Shown here one piece after another: positions 1-6,311 of a DNA stretch of 10,260 nucleotides. A program made the translations under genes and the position numbers. Every line of letters begins with the position of its first letter. Within the stretch, counting starts at the first letter, position 1. The DNA comes from Leptolyngbyaceae cyanobacterium CSSed165cm_216 (GTDB lineage: Bacteria; Cyanobacteriota; Cyanobacteriia; Phormidesmidales; Phormidesmidaceae): assembly GCA_007135385.1 (NCBI GenBank), contig SLIY01000113.1, forward strand, positions 1-10,260. Direction: 5' to 3'. Below the pieces are notes generated by a model, which made no database searches, was not told the DNA's origin, and worked only from the letters and a program-made list of their open reading frames with translations.

Positions 1-150
1 TCCACCAGCGACCTTTGGACGCCACTGACCCAGCGGTTGTGGCTGAGTGATGTGAGGTTGGCTCATCTCCGTTGGTCGTTGGGATTTGGGATGGCCGCCC
101 AGATTGGGGAGCGTGGATATTTTGCACAGCGGGATCCTTGGATGCGATGA
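1..150 (+). CDS. 3' end of an unidentified protein gene (partial)
   Basis: Frame 1 is open from the first base to a TGA at 148-150 and encodes the last 49 residues of a protein. The other two plus frames close within the first 50 bases. The peptide is rich in Trp, Leu and Arg and ends in QRDPWMR, which is plausible protein sequence, but I do not recognise the family. The gene would start upstream of the window. No terminator-like hairpin follows it, and about 266 bp without a convincing gene separate it from the HD-domain gene. The call rests only on an open frame of modest length at the window edge and could be chance. Confidence 0.35.
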   Translation, partial: STSDLWTPLTQRLWLSDVRLAHLRWSLGFGMAAQIGERGYFAQRDPWMR

Positions 151-416
151 CCAAAAAAGGTTACGAAATGTTTATTTTCCATTATGGCTTAAACTCTGTC
201 ATCCCTGGGATCGTTGATTGGGCTAGGGATAGCGCCCCAGGCCGGATTGTTTAAGGGAATGCCAGTGGTTGAGCTGATTGGAATCACAGCGCTATATCAA
301 CCCGGTTTGGTGTAATACAAGTAATCAGTTGCGTGAGTATGTTCCGACCCTGTCGTCACTCTCCCCCTCACGCCAGTGGTTAGCCCCATTCGACTCAGAG
401 AAGGCAGGTCTTAGGC

Positions 417-1265
417 ATGTTTAACGCCACCGAAATCCTGATCAGCGACTTTGTTACCAAGTTACGGATTGGGTACCACCGCACCTATGGCGGTCAGAAT
501 CCCGACTATGAAGACATTATTGCCTGGGCTGGCAGTATGGCCTTGGAAAACATTGCCAATAGTGATGCCCTCTATCACAATGTCGAGCACACCATTCTAG
601 TTACCCTGGTGGGTCAGGAGTTGCTGCGGGGCAAGCACATCCGCGAAGGGGGGGTCACCTGTAAAGATTGGCTGCACTTCATTATTTCCCTGGTGTGCCA
701 CGACATTGGCTATGTCAAAGGGGTATGCCGTTGCGACCAGGACCGCAACCACCTCTACTCCAAGGGCCAGGGGGATGAAATGGTGATGCTGCAACCGGGG
801 GCCTCTGACGCCTCCCTCACCCCTTACCACGTCGATCGGGGCAAGCGGTTCATTGAAGAGCGGTTTGGTGCCAACCCACTGATTGAGGCCGACGTGGTGA
901 AACACAATATTGAGCTGACTCGCTTTCCGGTCCCCAAAGAAGAAGATCACCAGGACACCCAAAACTTTCCTGGGCTAGTCCGCGCCGCCGACTTGATTGG
1001 CCAGTTGAGCGATCCCCGATATTTGAAAAAAATTGCGGCCTTATTCTACGAATTCGAGGAAACCGGCCAGAATAAGTATCTGGGCTACCAGAATCCTGGC
1101 GATTTACGGGCCAACTATCCCAAATTTTATTGGAATGTGGTGCATCCTTACATCCAAGATGGGTTACGTTACCTATCTTTAACCCAAGAGGGCAAGCAGA
1201 TTATTGCTAACCTCTATTCAAATGTGTTTATGGTGGAGAACGAGAAAACCGTAATCCACATCTAA
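417..1265 (+). CDS. HD-domain metal-dependent phosphohydrolase, phosphodiesterase-like
   Basis: The 282-aa protein carries a full set of HD-superfamily metal ligands: H54 and H58 in YHNVEHT, the H95-D96 pair in CHDIGY, H138 in YHVDRG, H163 in VKHNIE, and D192 in RAADLIGQLSDP. The first motif resembles the YHNxxHA signature of class I cyclic-nucleotide phosphodiesterases, so hydrolysis of a cyclic nucleotide or other phosphoester is the likely chemistry; the substrate cannot be told from sequence. There is no signal peptide or membrane helix, so it should be cytosolic. The ATG at 417 is the first in-frame start with good N-terminal sequence; only a weak purine stretch precedes it. It lies 20 bp upstream of the ABC permease gene on the same strand and the two may be co-transcribed. 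A function in nucleotide signalling is inference. Confidence 0.85.
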   Translation: MFNATEILISDFVTKLRIGYHRTYGGQNPDYEDIIAWAGSMALENIANSDALYHNVEHTILVTLVGQELLRGKHIREGGVTCKDWLHFIISLVCHDIGYVKGVCRCDQDRNHLYSKGQGDEMVMLQPGASDASLTPYHVDRGKRFIEERFGANPLIEADVVKHNIELTRFPVPKEEDHQDTQNFPGLVRAADLIGQLSDPRYLKKIAALFYEFEETGQNKYLGYQNPGDLRANYPKFYWNVVHPYIQDGLRYLSLTQEGKQIIANLYSNVFMVENEKTVIHI

Positions 1266-1285
1266 CTCTCACCTTAATTTTGGCT

Positions 1286-2329
1286 ATGACCTGGTGGCGC
1301 AAGCTTAAAACCAATCGCCTGGCCCAGCTAGGGGCTATTCTGCTGATCCTCTTGTATTTGGCCGCGTTAGGCGCTGACTTTGTCGCCCCCTATAGTCCCT
1401 ACGAGGCCCAATTGAATGGGTCGCTGCTGCCCCCTACCCAAATTTACTGGCGCGATGCGGACACAGGGCGGTTCTTTCCCCATGTGTATCCCACCACCCA
1501 GGGGCCGGTGGATCTGGTGACTGGCGATCGCGAGCTGGTGGTCGATCGCAGCCAGCCCTCTCCTATACGACTGCTGCACCGTAACGAAGCTGGCCAACTC
1601 AAGTTGTTTGATACCGCTGGTCCCGGTCGGCTCAATCTGCTCGGCACCGACGAGCAAGCGCGAGATCAATTCAGCCGACTGGTGCATGGCAGTCGGGTCA
1701 GCCTGAGTGTGGGGCTGATTGGCATTGCCATTTCCTTCCCCTTAGGGATGCTGGTGGGCGGCTTGGCGGGCTACTTTGGCGGTGCTGTGGATGCGGTACT
1801 GATGCGGCTGGTGGAAGTGATGATGACCATCCCCGGCATTTATTTACTCGTGGCCCTGGCAGCGGTGCTGCCTCCGGGCATTTCCAGTACCCAGCGATTT
1901 CTCCTGATTGTGCTGATCACCTCATTGATTGGCTGGGCAGGGCTGGCCCGGGTGATTCGGGGCCAGGTGCTGTCGATTAAAGAGCAGGATTTTGTCCAGG
2001 CTAGTCGAGTCATGGGGGGGCAGCCCCTGTACATCATTACCCGCCATATTCTGCCCCAAACCGCCACCTATGGCATTATTGCCGCCACTCTGGCCATTCC
2101 GGGCTTCATTCTGGCCGAGGCGGTGCTCAGCTTTATTGGCCTGGGAATTCAGCAACCTGACGCTTCCTGGGGCAACATGCTCAGCCTCGCGACCAATGCC
2201 TCAATTTTGGTGCTACAGCCGTGGCTGGTGTGGCCCCCCGCCATTTTGATCGTGATTACCTCCCTAGCCTTTAACCTCCTGGGGGACGGTCTGCGGGATG
2301 CCCTCGATCCCCGGACGCTGAAGCAATAG
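1286..2329 (+). CDS. ABC transporter permease, DppC/OppC (peptide/nickel) type
   Basis: This 347-aa inner-membrane permease belongs to the binding-protein-dependent DppC/OppC family, which imports peptides, nickel or related solutes with a DppB partner and ATPases. There is an N-terminal membrane helix (residues about 10-34) ending in FVAPYSP, a typical DppC feature. A long polar segment (about 35-118) follows, then the conserved GTDEQARDQFSRLVHG stretch and about five further helices. The EAA loop, which contacts the ATPase, is visible as ASRVMGGQPLYIITRHILP (about 239-257). The polar insertion makes the protein longer than the roughly 300 residues usual for DppC. I chose ATG at 1286; a TTG two codons upstream (1280) is possible, and neither has a clear Shine-Dalgarno sequence. 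No partner permease, ATPase or binding protein is in the window, so the substrate is unknown. Confidence 0.88.
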   Translation: MTWWRKLKTNRLAQLGAILLILLYLAALGADFVAPYSPYEAQLNGSLLPPTQIYWRDADTGRFFPHVYPTTQGPVDLVTGDRELVVDRSQPSPIRLLHRNEAGQLKLFDTAGPGRLNLLGTDEQARDQFSRLVHGSRVSLSVGLIGIAISFPLGMLVGGLAGYFGGAVDAVLMRLVEVMMTIPGIYLLVALAAVLPPGISSTQRFLLIVLITSLIGWAGLARVIRGQVLSIKEQDFVQASRVMGGQPLYIITRHILPQTATYGIIAATLAIPGFILAEAVLSFIGLGIQQPDASWGNMLSLATNASILVLQPWLVWPPAILIVITSLAFNLLGDGLRDALDPRTLKQ

Positions 2330-2344
2330 CTAGCAGTAGCTATT
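2325..2344 (+). terminator. Possible weak terminator hairpin at the end of the permease gene
   Basis: AATAGCTA, a GCAG loop and TAGCTATT form a perfect 8-bp stem that includes the permease stop codon. It is AT-rich and followed only by a broken T-run, so it would be a weak intrinsic terminator at best. Confidence 0.3.
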
Positions 2345-2443
2345 TAGTGTATTTCTGTAAACCGACCTCCGCTTTTCCGAGTGGGATCGGATAACGTGAA
2401 CGTGGGTTCAAAAGCCCACTGGCATGACTTTTACAACCCTTAG

Positions 2444-2467
2444 ATTGTTAAAGCAATTGTTGAAGGA
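2444..2467 (+). repeat. Imperfect 12-bp tandem repeat in the hox upstream region
   Basis: ATTGTTAAAGCA is followed immediately by ATTGTTGAAGGA, matching at 10 of 12 positions. Its place in the hox upstream region makes a protein-binding role possible but unproven. Confidence 0.4.
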
Positions 2468-2492
2468 ATGGACTTAATCAGGCTGTGCAAAA

Positions 2493-2504
2493 TTGTCTAG
2501 ACAA
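2493..2504. promoter_or_regulatory. Perfect 12-bp palindrome TTGTCTAGACAA, candidate operator
   Basis: TTGTCTAGACAA is its own reverse complement, with AT-rich flanks on both sides. Such a symmetric site suits a dimeric helix-turn-helix regulator. It lies about 390 bp upstream of hoxE, so it could control a distal hox promoter. The regulator is not identifiable from the sequence. Confidence 0.35.
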
Positions 2505-2620
2505 ATCAGAGTGGGTTGTGATTAAGAGGGTTACAGATTATCCAAAGGCTAGCTAAAGCTGTGCCAACCAACGACAGTCGGACATAACCGAGTCAAGCCG
2601 TAAAAGTCAGATTCAGCAAT

Positions 2621-2646
2621 TGATCCACGCAACTGATCCACGCAAC
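2621..2646 (+). repeat. Two perfect tandem copies of a 13-bp unit
   Basis: TGATCCACGCAAC occurs at 2621-2633 and again at 2634-2646 with no gap. A degenerate third start, TATCCAC, follows at 2647. The 13-bp period is not a multiple of the helical turn. The repeat may be a duplicated regulator site or replication slippage. Confidence 0.6.
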
Positions 2647-2740
2647 TATCCACAGCATGTTAGGAGATGGTGACGACTAGCTCGATAGGCCAATCCGATC
2701 GACAAATAATCCTGGAGAGATCATGGTTAAGAACCTAAAG

Positions 2741-2823
2741 TGAGCCATTGCTGATATTTTTCAATCACCTTAACAAGCCTGAATAAAACCTTAATTGTTT
2801 TCCGATTTATTTGAGCCATTGCT
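2741..2823 (+). repeat. Pair of 12-bp direct repeats TGAGCCATTGCT
   Basis: TGAGCCATTGCT occurs at 2741-2752 and again at 2812-2823, 71 bp apart start to start, roughly seven helical turns. The second copy ends 74 bp before the hoxE start codon. Identical words at this spacing in a promoter region may be paired binding sites for one regulator. Confidence 0.5.
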
Positions 2824-2896
2824 ATTCTACTTAGGAGCTTTATTGGAGGATTAACGCAGCTACTAGCGTCAGATTTAATGTTTCACGGTTCTTGCT

Positions 2897-3442
2897 ATGC
2901 CACCTACCGCCACCCCCTCTCAGGTTGAGTCTGCTCAGGCAGAATCAGCTGCCAAGTCGAAAAAAGCCAAGGCAAAGCCCGATCTCCGCTTCAAGCGCCT
3001 CGACATCACCATGAAGCGGCACCAGCATCAGCCCGATGCCTTGATTGAAGTCCTCCATGTAGCCCAAGAAGCCTTTGGTTTTTTAGAAGAAGATGTGCTT
3101 CAGCACATTGCCCATGGCCTCAAGCTACCCCTCAGTAAAGTCTATGGGGTGGCCACCTTTTACCACCTGTTCTCCCTTAAGCCCAGTGGGGCGCACACCT
3201 GTGTGGTGTGTATGGGTACCGCCTGCTACGTCAAAGGCGGCGACAAGGTGATGGAGAAACTGCAAACGGAACTGGGCATTGAACTCGGTGAAACTACCCC
3301 TGACGGCAAGGTATCTTTGATGGCCGCCCGCTGCCTGGGGGCCTGTGGGATTGCTCCCGCCGTGGTCTTCGACGGCACCGTCGGCGGTAAGCTCTCTCCC
3401 GAGCAGGCCGTCGCTAAGATCAAAGCCTGGGAAGGGGAGTGA
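2897..3442 (+). CDS. hoxE: Bidirectional [NiFe] hydrogenase diaphorase subunit HoxE
   Basis: HoxE is the small, NuoE-like electron-transfer subunit of the cytoplasmic HoxEFUYH complex. The 181-aa product has a Lys/Ala/Ser-rich N-terminal tail (residues 1-30), then the NuoE-type helical region (YGVATFYHLFSLKP, 83-96) and a thioredoxin-like 2Fe-2S domain. Likely cluster ligands are C105 and C110 (CMGTAC) and C146 and C150 (CLGAC). The ATG at 2897 is the only usable start, because an in-frame TAA lies at 2876-2878 and no ATG, GTG or TTG follows it before 2897. No Shine-Dalgarno sequence is near; the closest, GGAGGA at 2845-2850, is 46 nt away. As first gene of the operon it follows the long repeat-containing control region. 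Identification is firm from motifs and the following hoxF, hoxU, hoxY and hoxH. Confidence 0.96.
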   Translation: MPPTATPSQVESAQAESAAKSKKAKAKPDLRFKRLDITMKRHQHQPDALIEVLHVAQEAFGFLEEDVLQHIAHGLKLPLSKVYGVATFYHLFSLKPSGAHTCVVCMGTACYVKGGDKVMEKLQTELGIELGETTPDGKVSLMAARCLGACGIAPAVVFDGTVGGKLSPEQAVAKIKAWEGE

Positions 3443-3445
3443 TCG

Positions 3446-3469
3446 GGGGCAGACACACAGGTCTGCCCC
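3446..3469 (+). repeat. Perfect 9-bp-stem hairpin in the hoxE-hoxF spacer
   Basis: GGGGCAGAC, a six-base loop ACACAG, and GTCTGCCCC form a GC-rich hairpin four bases after the hoxE stop. There is no T-run, so it is not a classic terminator, though it could stabilise the upstream mRNA or attenuate. It resembles the palindrome at 7834-7855 in size, GC-rich outer stem and trailing TA, which suggests one dispersed intergenic repeat family. Confidence 0.75.
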
Positions 3470-3487
3470 TACCAGCACCGCCCACCC

Positions 3488-3535
3488 CCCCCACTCCATC
3501 ACTCCCCCACGCCATCACCCCCCCACTCCATCAAG
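3488..3535 (+). repeat. Three tandem copies of a 16-bp C-rich unit before hoxF
   Basis: The unit CCCCCAC(T/G)CCATCA plus two bases repeats at 3488-3503, 3504-3519 and 3520-3535, the last losing its final two bases of identity. The third copy runs into the hoxF Shine-Dalgarno AAGGAG (3533-3538). The minus strand has G-runs of 5 to 8 bases, so a G-quadruplex on the template strand is conceivable, but its loops would be about 9 to 11 nt. Confidence 0.65.
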
Positions 3536-3545
3536 GAGCACTCCC

Positions 3546-5186
3546 ATGGACCTACAATCCCTCCAAGACATCGCCAAAGCTGAGCGCGATCGCCAGAAAC
3601 CAGTACGAGTCCACTGCTGTACGTCCACTGGTTGCCGGGCCGCAGACGCCATGGGCATTTACGGTAACCTGCAACAGGCAGTTAAAGACCATCACCTGGA
3701 CGATCACGTGGAGGTGGTGGGGGTGGGCTGCATGGGGTTTTGTGGCCGAGGGCCGCTGGTGCAGGTAGACCCGGACGAACGGCTGTATGAAGAAGTGGTG
3801 CCCGACGATGCCGCTAGCATTATTGAAGCCATGGCGGGGGGCGAGGCCAAGCCGATTCAAGGAGACCCCCAACATCCGTTTTTTGCCAAGCAAATGCGGG
3901 TGGTGAGGGAGTACAGCGGCAAAATCGATCCAGAGCGAATTGAGGATTACATTGCTGTGGGTGGCTATCAGTCCCTGCACAAGGCCATCTACGAAATGAC
4001 CCCTGCCGAAGTGGTGGATCAGGTTTCCCAGAGCGGCCTACGGGGCCGGGGTGGAGGTGGCTATCCCACCGGGCTGAAATGGGCTACGGTGGCCAAAATG
4101 CCCGAGGGCCAAAAGTACATCATTTGCAACGGTGATGAGGGCGACCCAGGGGCCTTTATGGACCGCAGTATTCTAGAGAGCGATCCGCACCTGGTGTTAG
4201 AGGGGATGGCGATCGCAGGCTACGCGGTCGGGGCCAACCACGGCTATATCTATGTGCGGGCTGAATATCCCCTAGCGATCGCCCGGCTACAAAAAGGCAT
4301 TCAGCAGGCCAAAAAGTACGGTCTACTGGGCAGTCAAATCTTCGACTCCCCCTTTGATTTCAAAATCGACATTCGGATTGGGGCCGGGGCCTTTGTCTGC
4401 GGCGAAGAAACTGCCCTAATTCAGTCCATCGAAGGAGGGCGTGGTAACCCTGTCCCCCGGCCGCCCTACCCGGCAGAGACAGGGCTCTATGACTGTCCCA
4501 CGTTGATTAACAACGTGGAAACTCTGGCGAACATTACAGCCATCATTCGCAACGGGGCCGACTGGTACGCCAGCATTGGCACCGAAAACAGCAAAGGCAC
4601 TAAAATCTTTGCCCTCACTGGCAAAATTCGCAACAACGGCCTGATTGAAGTGCCCATGGGCATCACCCTACGGCAAATTGTCGAAGAGATGGGCGGCGGC
4701 GTCCCTGACGGCGAGGTAAAAGCCGTCCAAACCGGTGGCCCCTCCGGTGGCTGCATTCCCAAGTCCATGCTGGATACCCCCGTGGACTACGACTCCCTGC
4801 GGAAAGTGGGTTCGATGATGGGCTCTGGTGGCATGGTGGTGATGGATGACACCACCAGCATGGTGGGCATTGCCCAGTTCTACATGGAATTCTGCCGGGG
4901 GGAAACCTGCGGTAAGTGCGTCCCCTGTCGCACTGGCACCGTACAGCTCTATGCCATGCTGTCTAAAATCCTCAAACGCCAGGCTACCGCCGCTGACCTG
5001 GTTCAAATGGAAGCCCTGTGCGAGATGGTGCGGGATACCAGTCTCTGCGGCCTCGGCCAAACCGCACCCAACCCCGTCCTCAGCACTCTGAAATACTTCC
5101 GCGAAGAGTACGAGGAACTATTGATTGAGCCAGAGTACCTCAGGGACCTCAAGGGCAAAGCCACTGCCAGCGAGGTGGGGGGATGA
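3546..5186 (+). CDS. hoxF: Bidirectional [NiFe] hydrogenase diaphorase subunit HoxF
   Basis: HoxF is the NuoF-like, FMN- and NAD(P)H-binding subunit that exchanges electrons with the nucleotide pool. The 546-aa protein starts with a thioredoxin-like 2Fe-2S domain, ligands C25 and C30 (CTSTGC) and C62 and C66 (CMGFC). Next comes the NADH/FMN-binding region: GLRGRGGGGYPTGLKW (164-179), NGDEGDPGAFMDR (195-207) and GAGAFVCGEETAL (279-291). The C-terminal 4Fe-4S site has C455, C458, C461 (CGKCVPC) and C501. Length matches cyanobacterial HoxF. I chose ATG 3546 because AAGGAG sits 7 nt upstream and the protein then begins as family members do. The frame remains open back to 3345, inside hoxE, but that part encodes Ser/Pro-rich sequence translated from the C-rich repeats. 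All cofactor ligands are intact, so it should be active. Confidence 0.97.
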   Translation: MDLQSLQDIAKAERDRQKPVRVHCCTSTGCRAADAMGIYGNLQQAVKDHHLDDHVEVVGVGCMGFCGRGPLVQVDPDERLYEEVVPDDAASIIEAMAGGEAKPIQGDPQHPFFAKQMRVVREYSGKIDPERIEDYIAVGGYQSLHKAIYEMTPAEVVDQVSQSGLRGRGGGGYPTGLKWATVAKMPEGQKYIICNGDEGDPGAFMDRSILESDPHLVLEGMAIAGYAVGANHGYIYVRAEYPLAIARLQKGIQQAKKYGLLGSQIFDSPFDFKIDIRIGAGAFVCGEETALIQSIEGGRGNPVPRPPYPAETGLYDCPTLINNVETLANITAIIRNGADWYASIGTENSKGTKIFALTGKIRNNGLIEVPMGITLRQIVEEMGGGVPDGEVKAVQTGGPSGGCIPKSMLDTPVDYDSLRKVGSMMGSGGMVVMDDTTSMVGIAQFYMEFCRGETCGKCVPCRTGTVQLYAMLSKILKRQATAADLVQMEALCEMVRDTSLCGLGQTAPNPVLSTLKYFREEYEELLIEPEYLRDLKGKATASEVGG

Positions 5187-5200
5187 TGCCTGGTCAAAGA

Positions 5201-5271
5201 CCCCAGGGTTTTGCCCTGAATCCCGGCTATTTACCCAAATTTGCCCCTAGAACCCAGGGGGCTGAAAGCCC
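5201..5271 (+). repeat. Two small hairpins in the hoxF-dehydrogenase spacer
   Basis: CAGGG-TTTTG-CCCTG (5204-5218) and GGGCT-GAA-AGCCC (5259-5271) are perfect 5-bp stems in a 97-bp spacer. The outer words CCCCAGGGTTTT (5201-5212) and AGAACCCAGGGGG (5249-5261) resemble the arms of the inverted repeat at 9446-9513, at a similar separation, so this may be a decayed copy of that element. The second hairpin lies just before the Shine-Dalgarno GGAGG (5274-5278) and could affect translation of the next gene. Confidence 0.45.
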
Positions 5272-5283
5272 ACGGAGGTCACC

Positions 5284-6309
5284 ATGAGCTATCGGCGAAT
5301 CGTCATTACTCAGCACGGTAACCCCGATGTGCTGCAACTGGTGGAAGAGGCTGAACTGCCTTTCCCCAGCCCCGATCAAGTCCGGTTGCGGGTCCTGGCT
5401 GTCGTTGCCGCTTATACCGATGTGCTGATTCGAGAAGGGCTATATCCCGGCATTCCCAAGCTTCCCTTCTCCCCCGGCTATGCCGTGGTGGGCGTCATCG
5501 AACAATTGGGTGAACAGGTGTCCGACTTTACCCTGGGCCAGCGGGTCGTCGCTCTCACCGTGACCGGGGGCTATAGCCAATACCTCTGTGTACCCGCCAG
5601 CGAACTGGTACCCATCCCCGACGGGGTAGAGGCCCATGAAGCCGTCTGCCTGGTACTGCAATACGTCACCGCTTACCAACTGATTCATCGAGTTGCCCAG
5701 TTAAAAGCCGGTCAGCGAGTCTTAATCCACGGGGCCGGGGGCGGCGTGGGCACAGCTCTATTGGAAATTGGCCAAATCCTGGGGTTGGAAATGTATGGCA
5801 CCGCCTCTGCCGCCAAGCATGACCTGGTGCGGCAGTTGGGGGGTACCCCCATCGACTACCGGCAAGAAGACTTTGTGCAGCGTATCCGTTCCCTGACCGG
5901 GGCAGGGGTAGCTGCCGTCTTTGACGGCATTGGGGGAGGCCATTTACGGCAGTCCTACCAAGCCCTGGTAACGGGGGGGCACCTGGTCTGCTATGGCTTT
6001 TCGGCAGCGATGCAGAGCCAGCAACGGCAGCTGATGGTCGCTGCTACCTTTGGGTTGATCACAGCCCTGAAGCTATGGCCCGATCGCAAACGAGTCTCGT
6101 TCTATAGCATTACCGGCCTGAAGCAAACTCATCCCGACTGGTTTCAGCAGGATCTCAGCCTGCTGCTGGACTGGTTGGCGGCGGAGCGTATTCATCCGGT
6201 GATTGCCCAACGGTTGCCCCTGCAGGAGGCTGCGACAGCCCACCACCTGCTTGACCAAGGAGCCGTACCAGGACAGTTGGTGTTGGTGTGTAATGGCGAA
6301 GGAGCATAA
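5284..6309 (+). CDS. MDR-superfamily NAD(P)H-dependent oxidoreductase (quinone-reductase-like)
   Basis: This 341-aa protein is a medium-chain dehydrogenase/reductase. The N-terminal GroES-like domain (about 1-120) includes FSPGYAVVGVIEQLGEQV. A Rossmann domain follows with the nucleotide-binding loop HGAGGGVGTALLEIGQ (149-164). The catalytic-zinc cysteine of alcohol dehydrogenases is absent: the equivalent region reads AYTDVLIREGLYPG (43-56), and there is no structural-zinc four-cysteine lobe. This matches the zinc-free quinone oxidoreductase branch. It should be cytosolic and use NAD(P)H on a quinone, enone or aldehyde substrate that I cannot name. It has the clearest ribosome site in the operon (GGAGG five bases before ATG), and its stop is two bases from the hoxU start, with the hoxU Shine-Dalgarno inside its last codons. 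A hydrogenase-linked redox role is inferred from this coupling only. Confidence 0.88.
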   Translation: MSYRRIVITQHGNPDVLQLVEEAELPFPSPDQVRLRVLAVVAAYTDVLIREGLYPGIPKLPFSPGYAVVGVIEQLGEQVSDFTLGQRVVALTVTGGYSQYLCVPASELVPIPDGVEAHEAVCLVLQYVTAYQLIHRVAQLKAGQRVLIHGAGGGVGTALLEIGQILGLEMYGTASAAKHDLVRQLGGTPIDYRQEDFVQRIRSLTGAGVAAVFDGIGGGHLRQSYQALVTGGHLVCYGFSAAMQSQQRQLMVAATFGLITALKLWPDRKRVSFYSITGLKQTHPDWFQQDLSLLLDWLAAERIHPVIAQRLPLQEAATAHHLLDQGAVPGQLVLVCNGEGA

Positions 6310-6311
6310 CC

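Larger units (their letters stand above)
2330..2896 (+). promoter_or_regulatory. Non-coding control region upstream of the hox operon
   Basis: This 567-bp stretch has no credible gene on either strand and is visibly more AT-rich than its neighbours. It lies directly before the first hox gene and so should hold the operon promoter(s) and regulator sites. It contains a 12-bp perfect palindrome (2493-2504), a 12-bp imperfect tandem repeat (2444-2455 and 2456-2467), a 13-bp perfect tandem repeat (2621-2646) and a 12-bp direct repeat pair (2741 and 2812). A small imperfect hairpin occurs at 2402-2419. Cyanobacterial hox promoters are known to be bound by LexA and AbrB-type proteins and can have long leaders. 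I found no GTAC-based LexA box of the filamentous type and no GTA-N8-TAC NtcA site. No -10/-35 pair is good enough to name a start site. Confidence 0.55.

Noticed and set aside
72..254. 60-codon plus-strand open frame
   Set aside because: It overlaps the likely 3' end of the upstream gene in another frame, has no ribosome site and its product shows no recognisable family. The rest of 151-416 shows nothing else beyond a chance 10-bp direct repeat GCCAGTGGTT.
2878..2928. 16-codon frame overlapping the hoxE start as a leader peptide gene
   Set aside because: It has no ribosome site at usable distance (GGAGGA is 27 bases away) and its peptide shows no attenuator-like residue run. It is noted only as part of the odd hoxE leader.
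3485..3524. G-quadruplex on the minus strand
   Set aside because: Only long-loop arrangements (9 to 11 nt) are available between the main G-runs, so a stable canonical quadruplex cannot be claimed.
3345..3545. Upstream extension of the hoxF frame by 67 codons into hoxE
   Set aside because: The extra part is Ser/Pro/His-rich, translated from hoxE in another frame and from C-rich repeats. ATG 3546 has a good Shine-Dalgarno and a family-like N-terminus.
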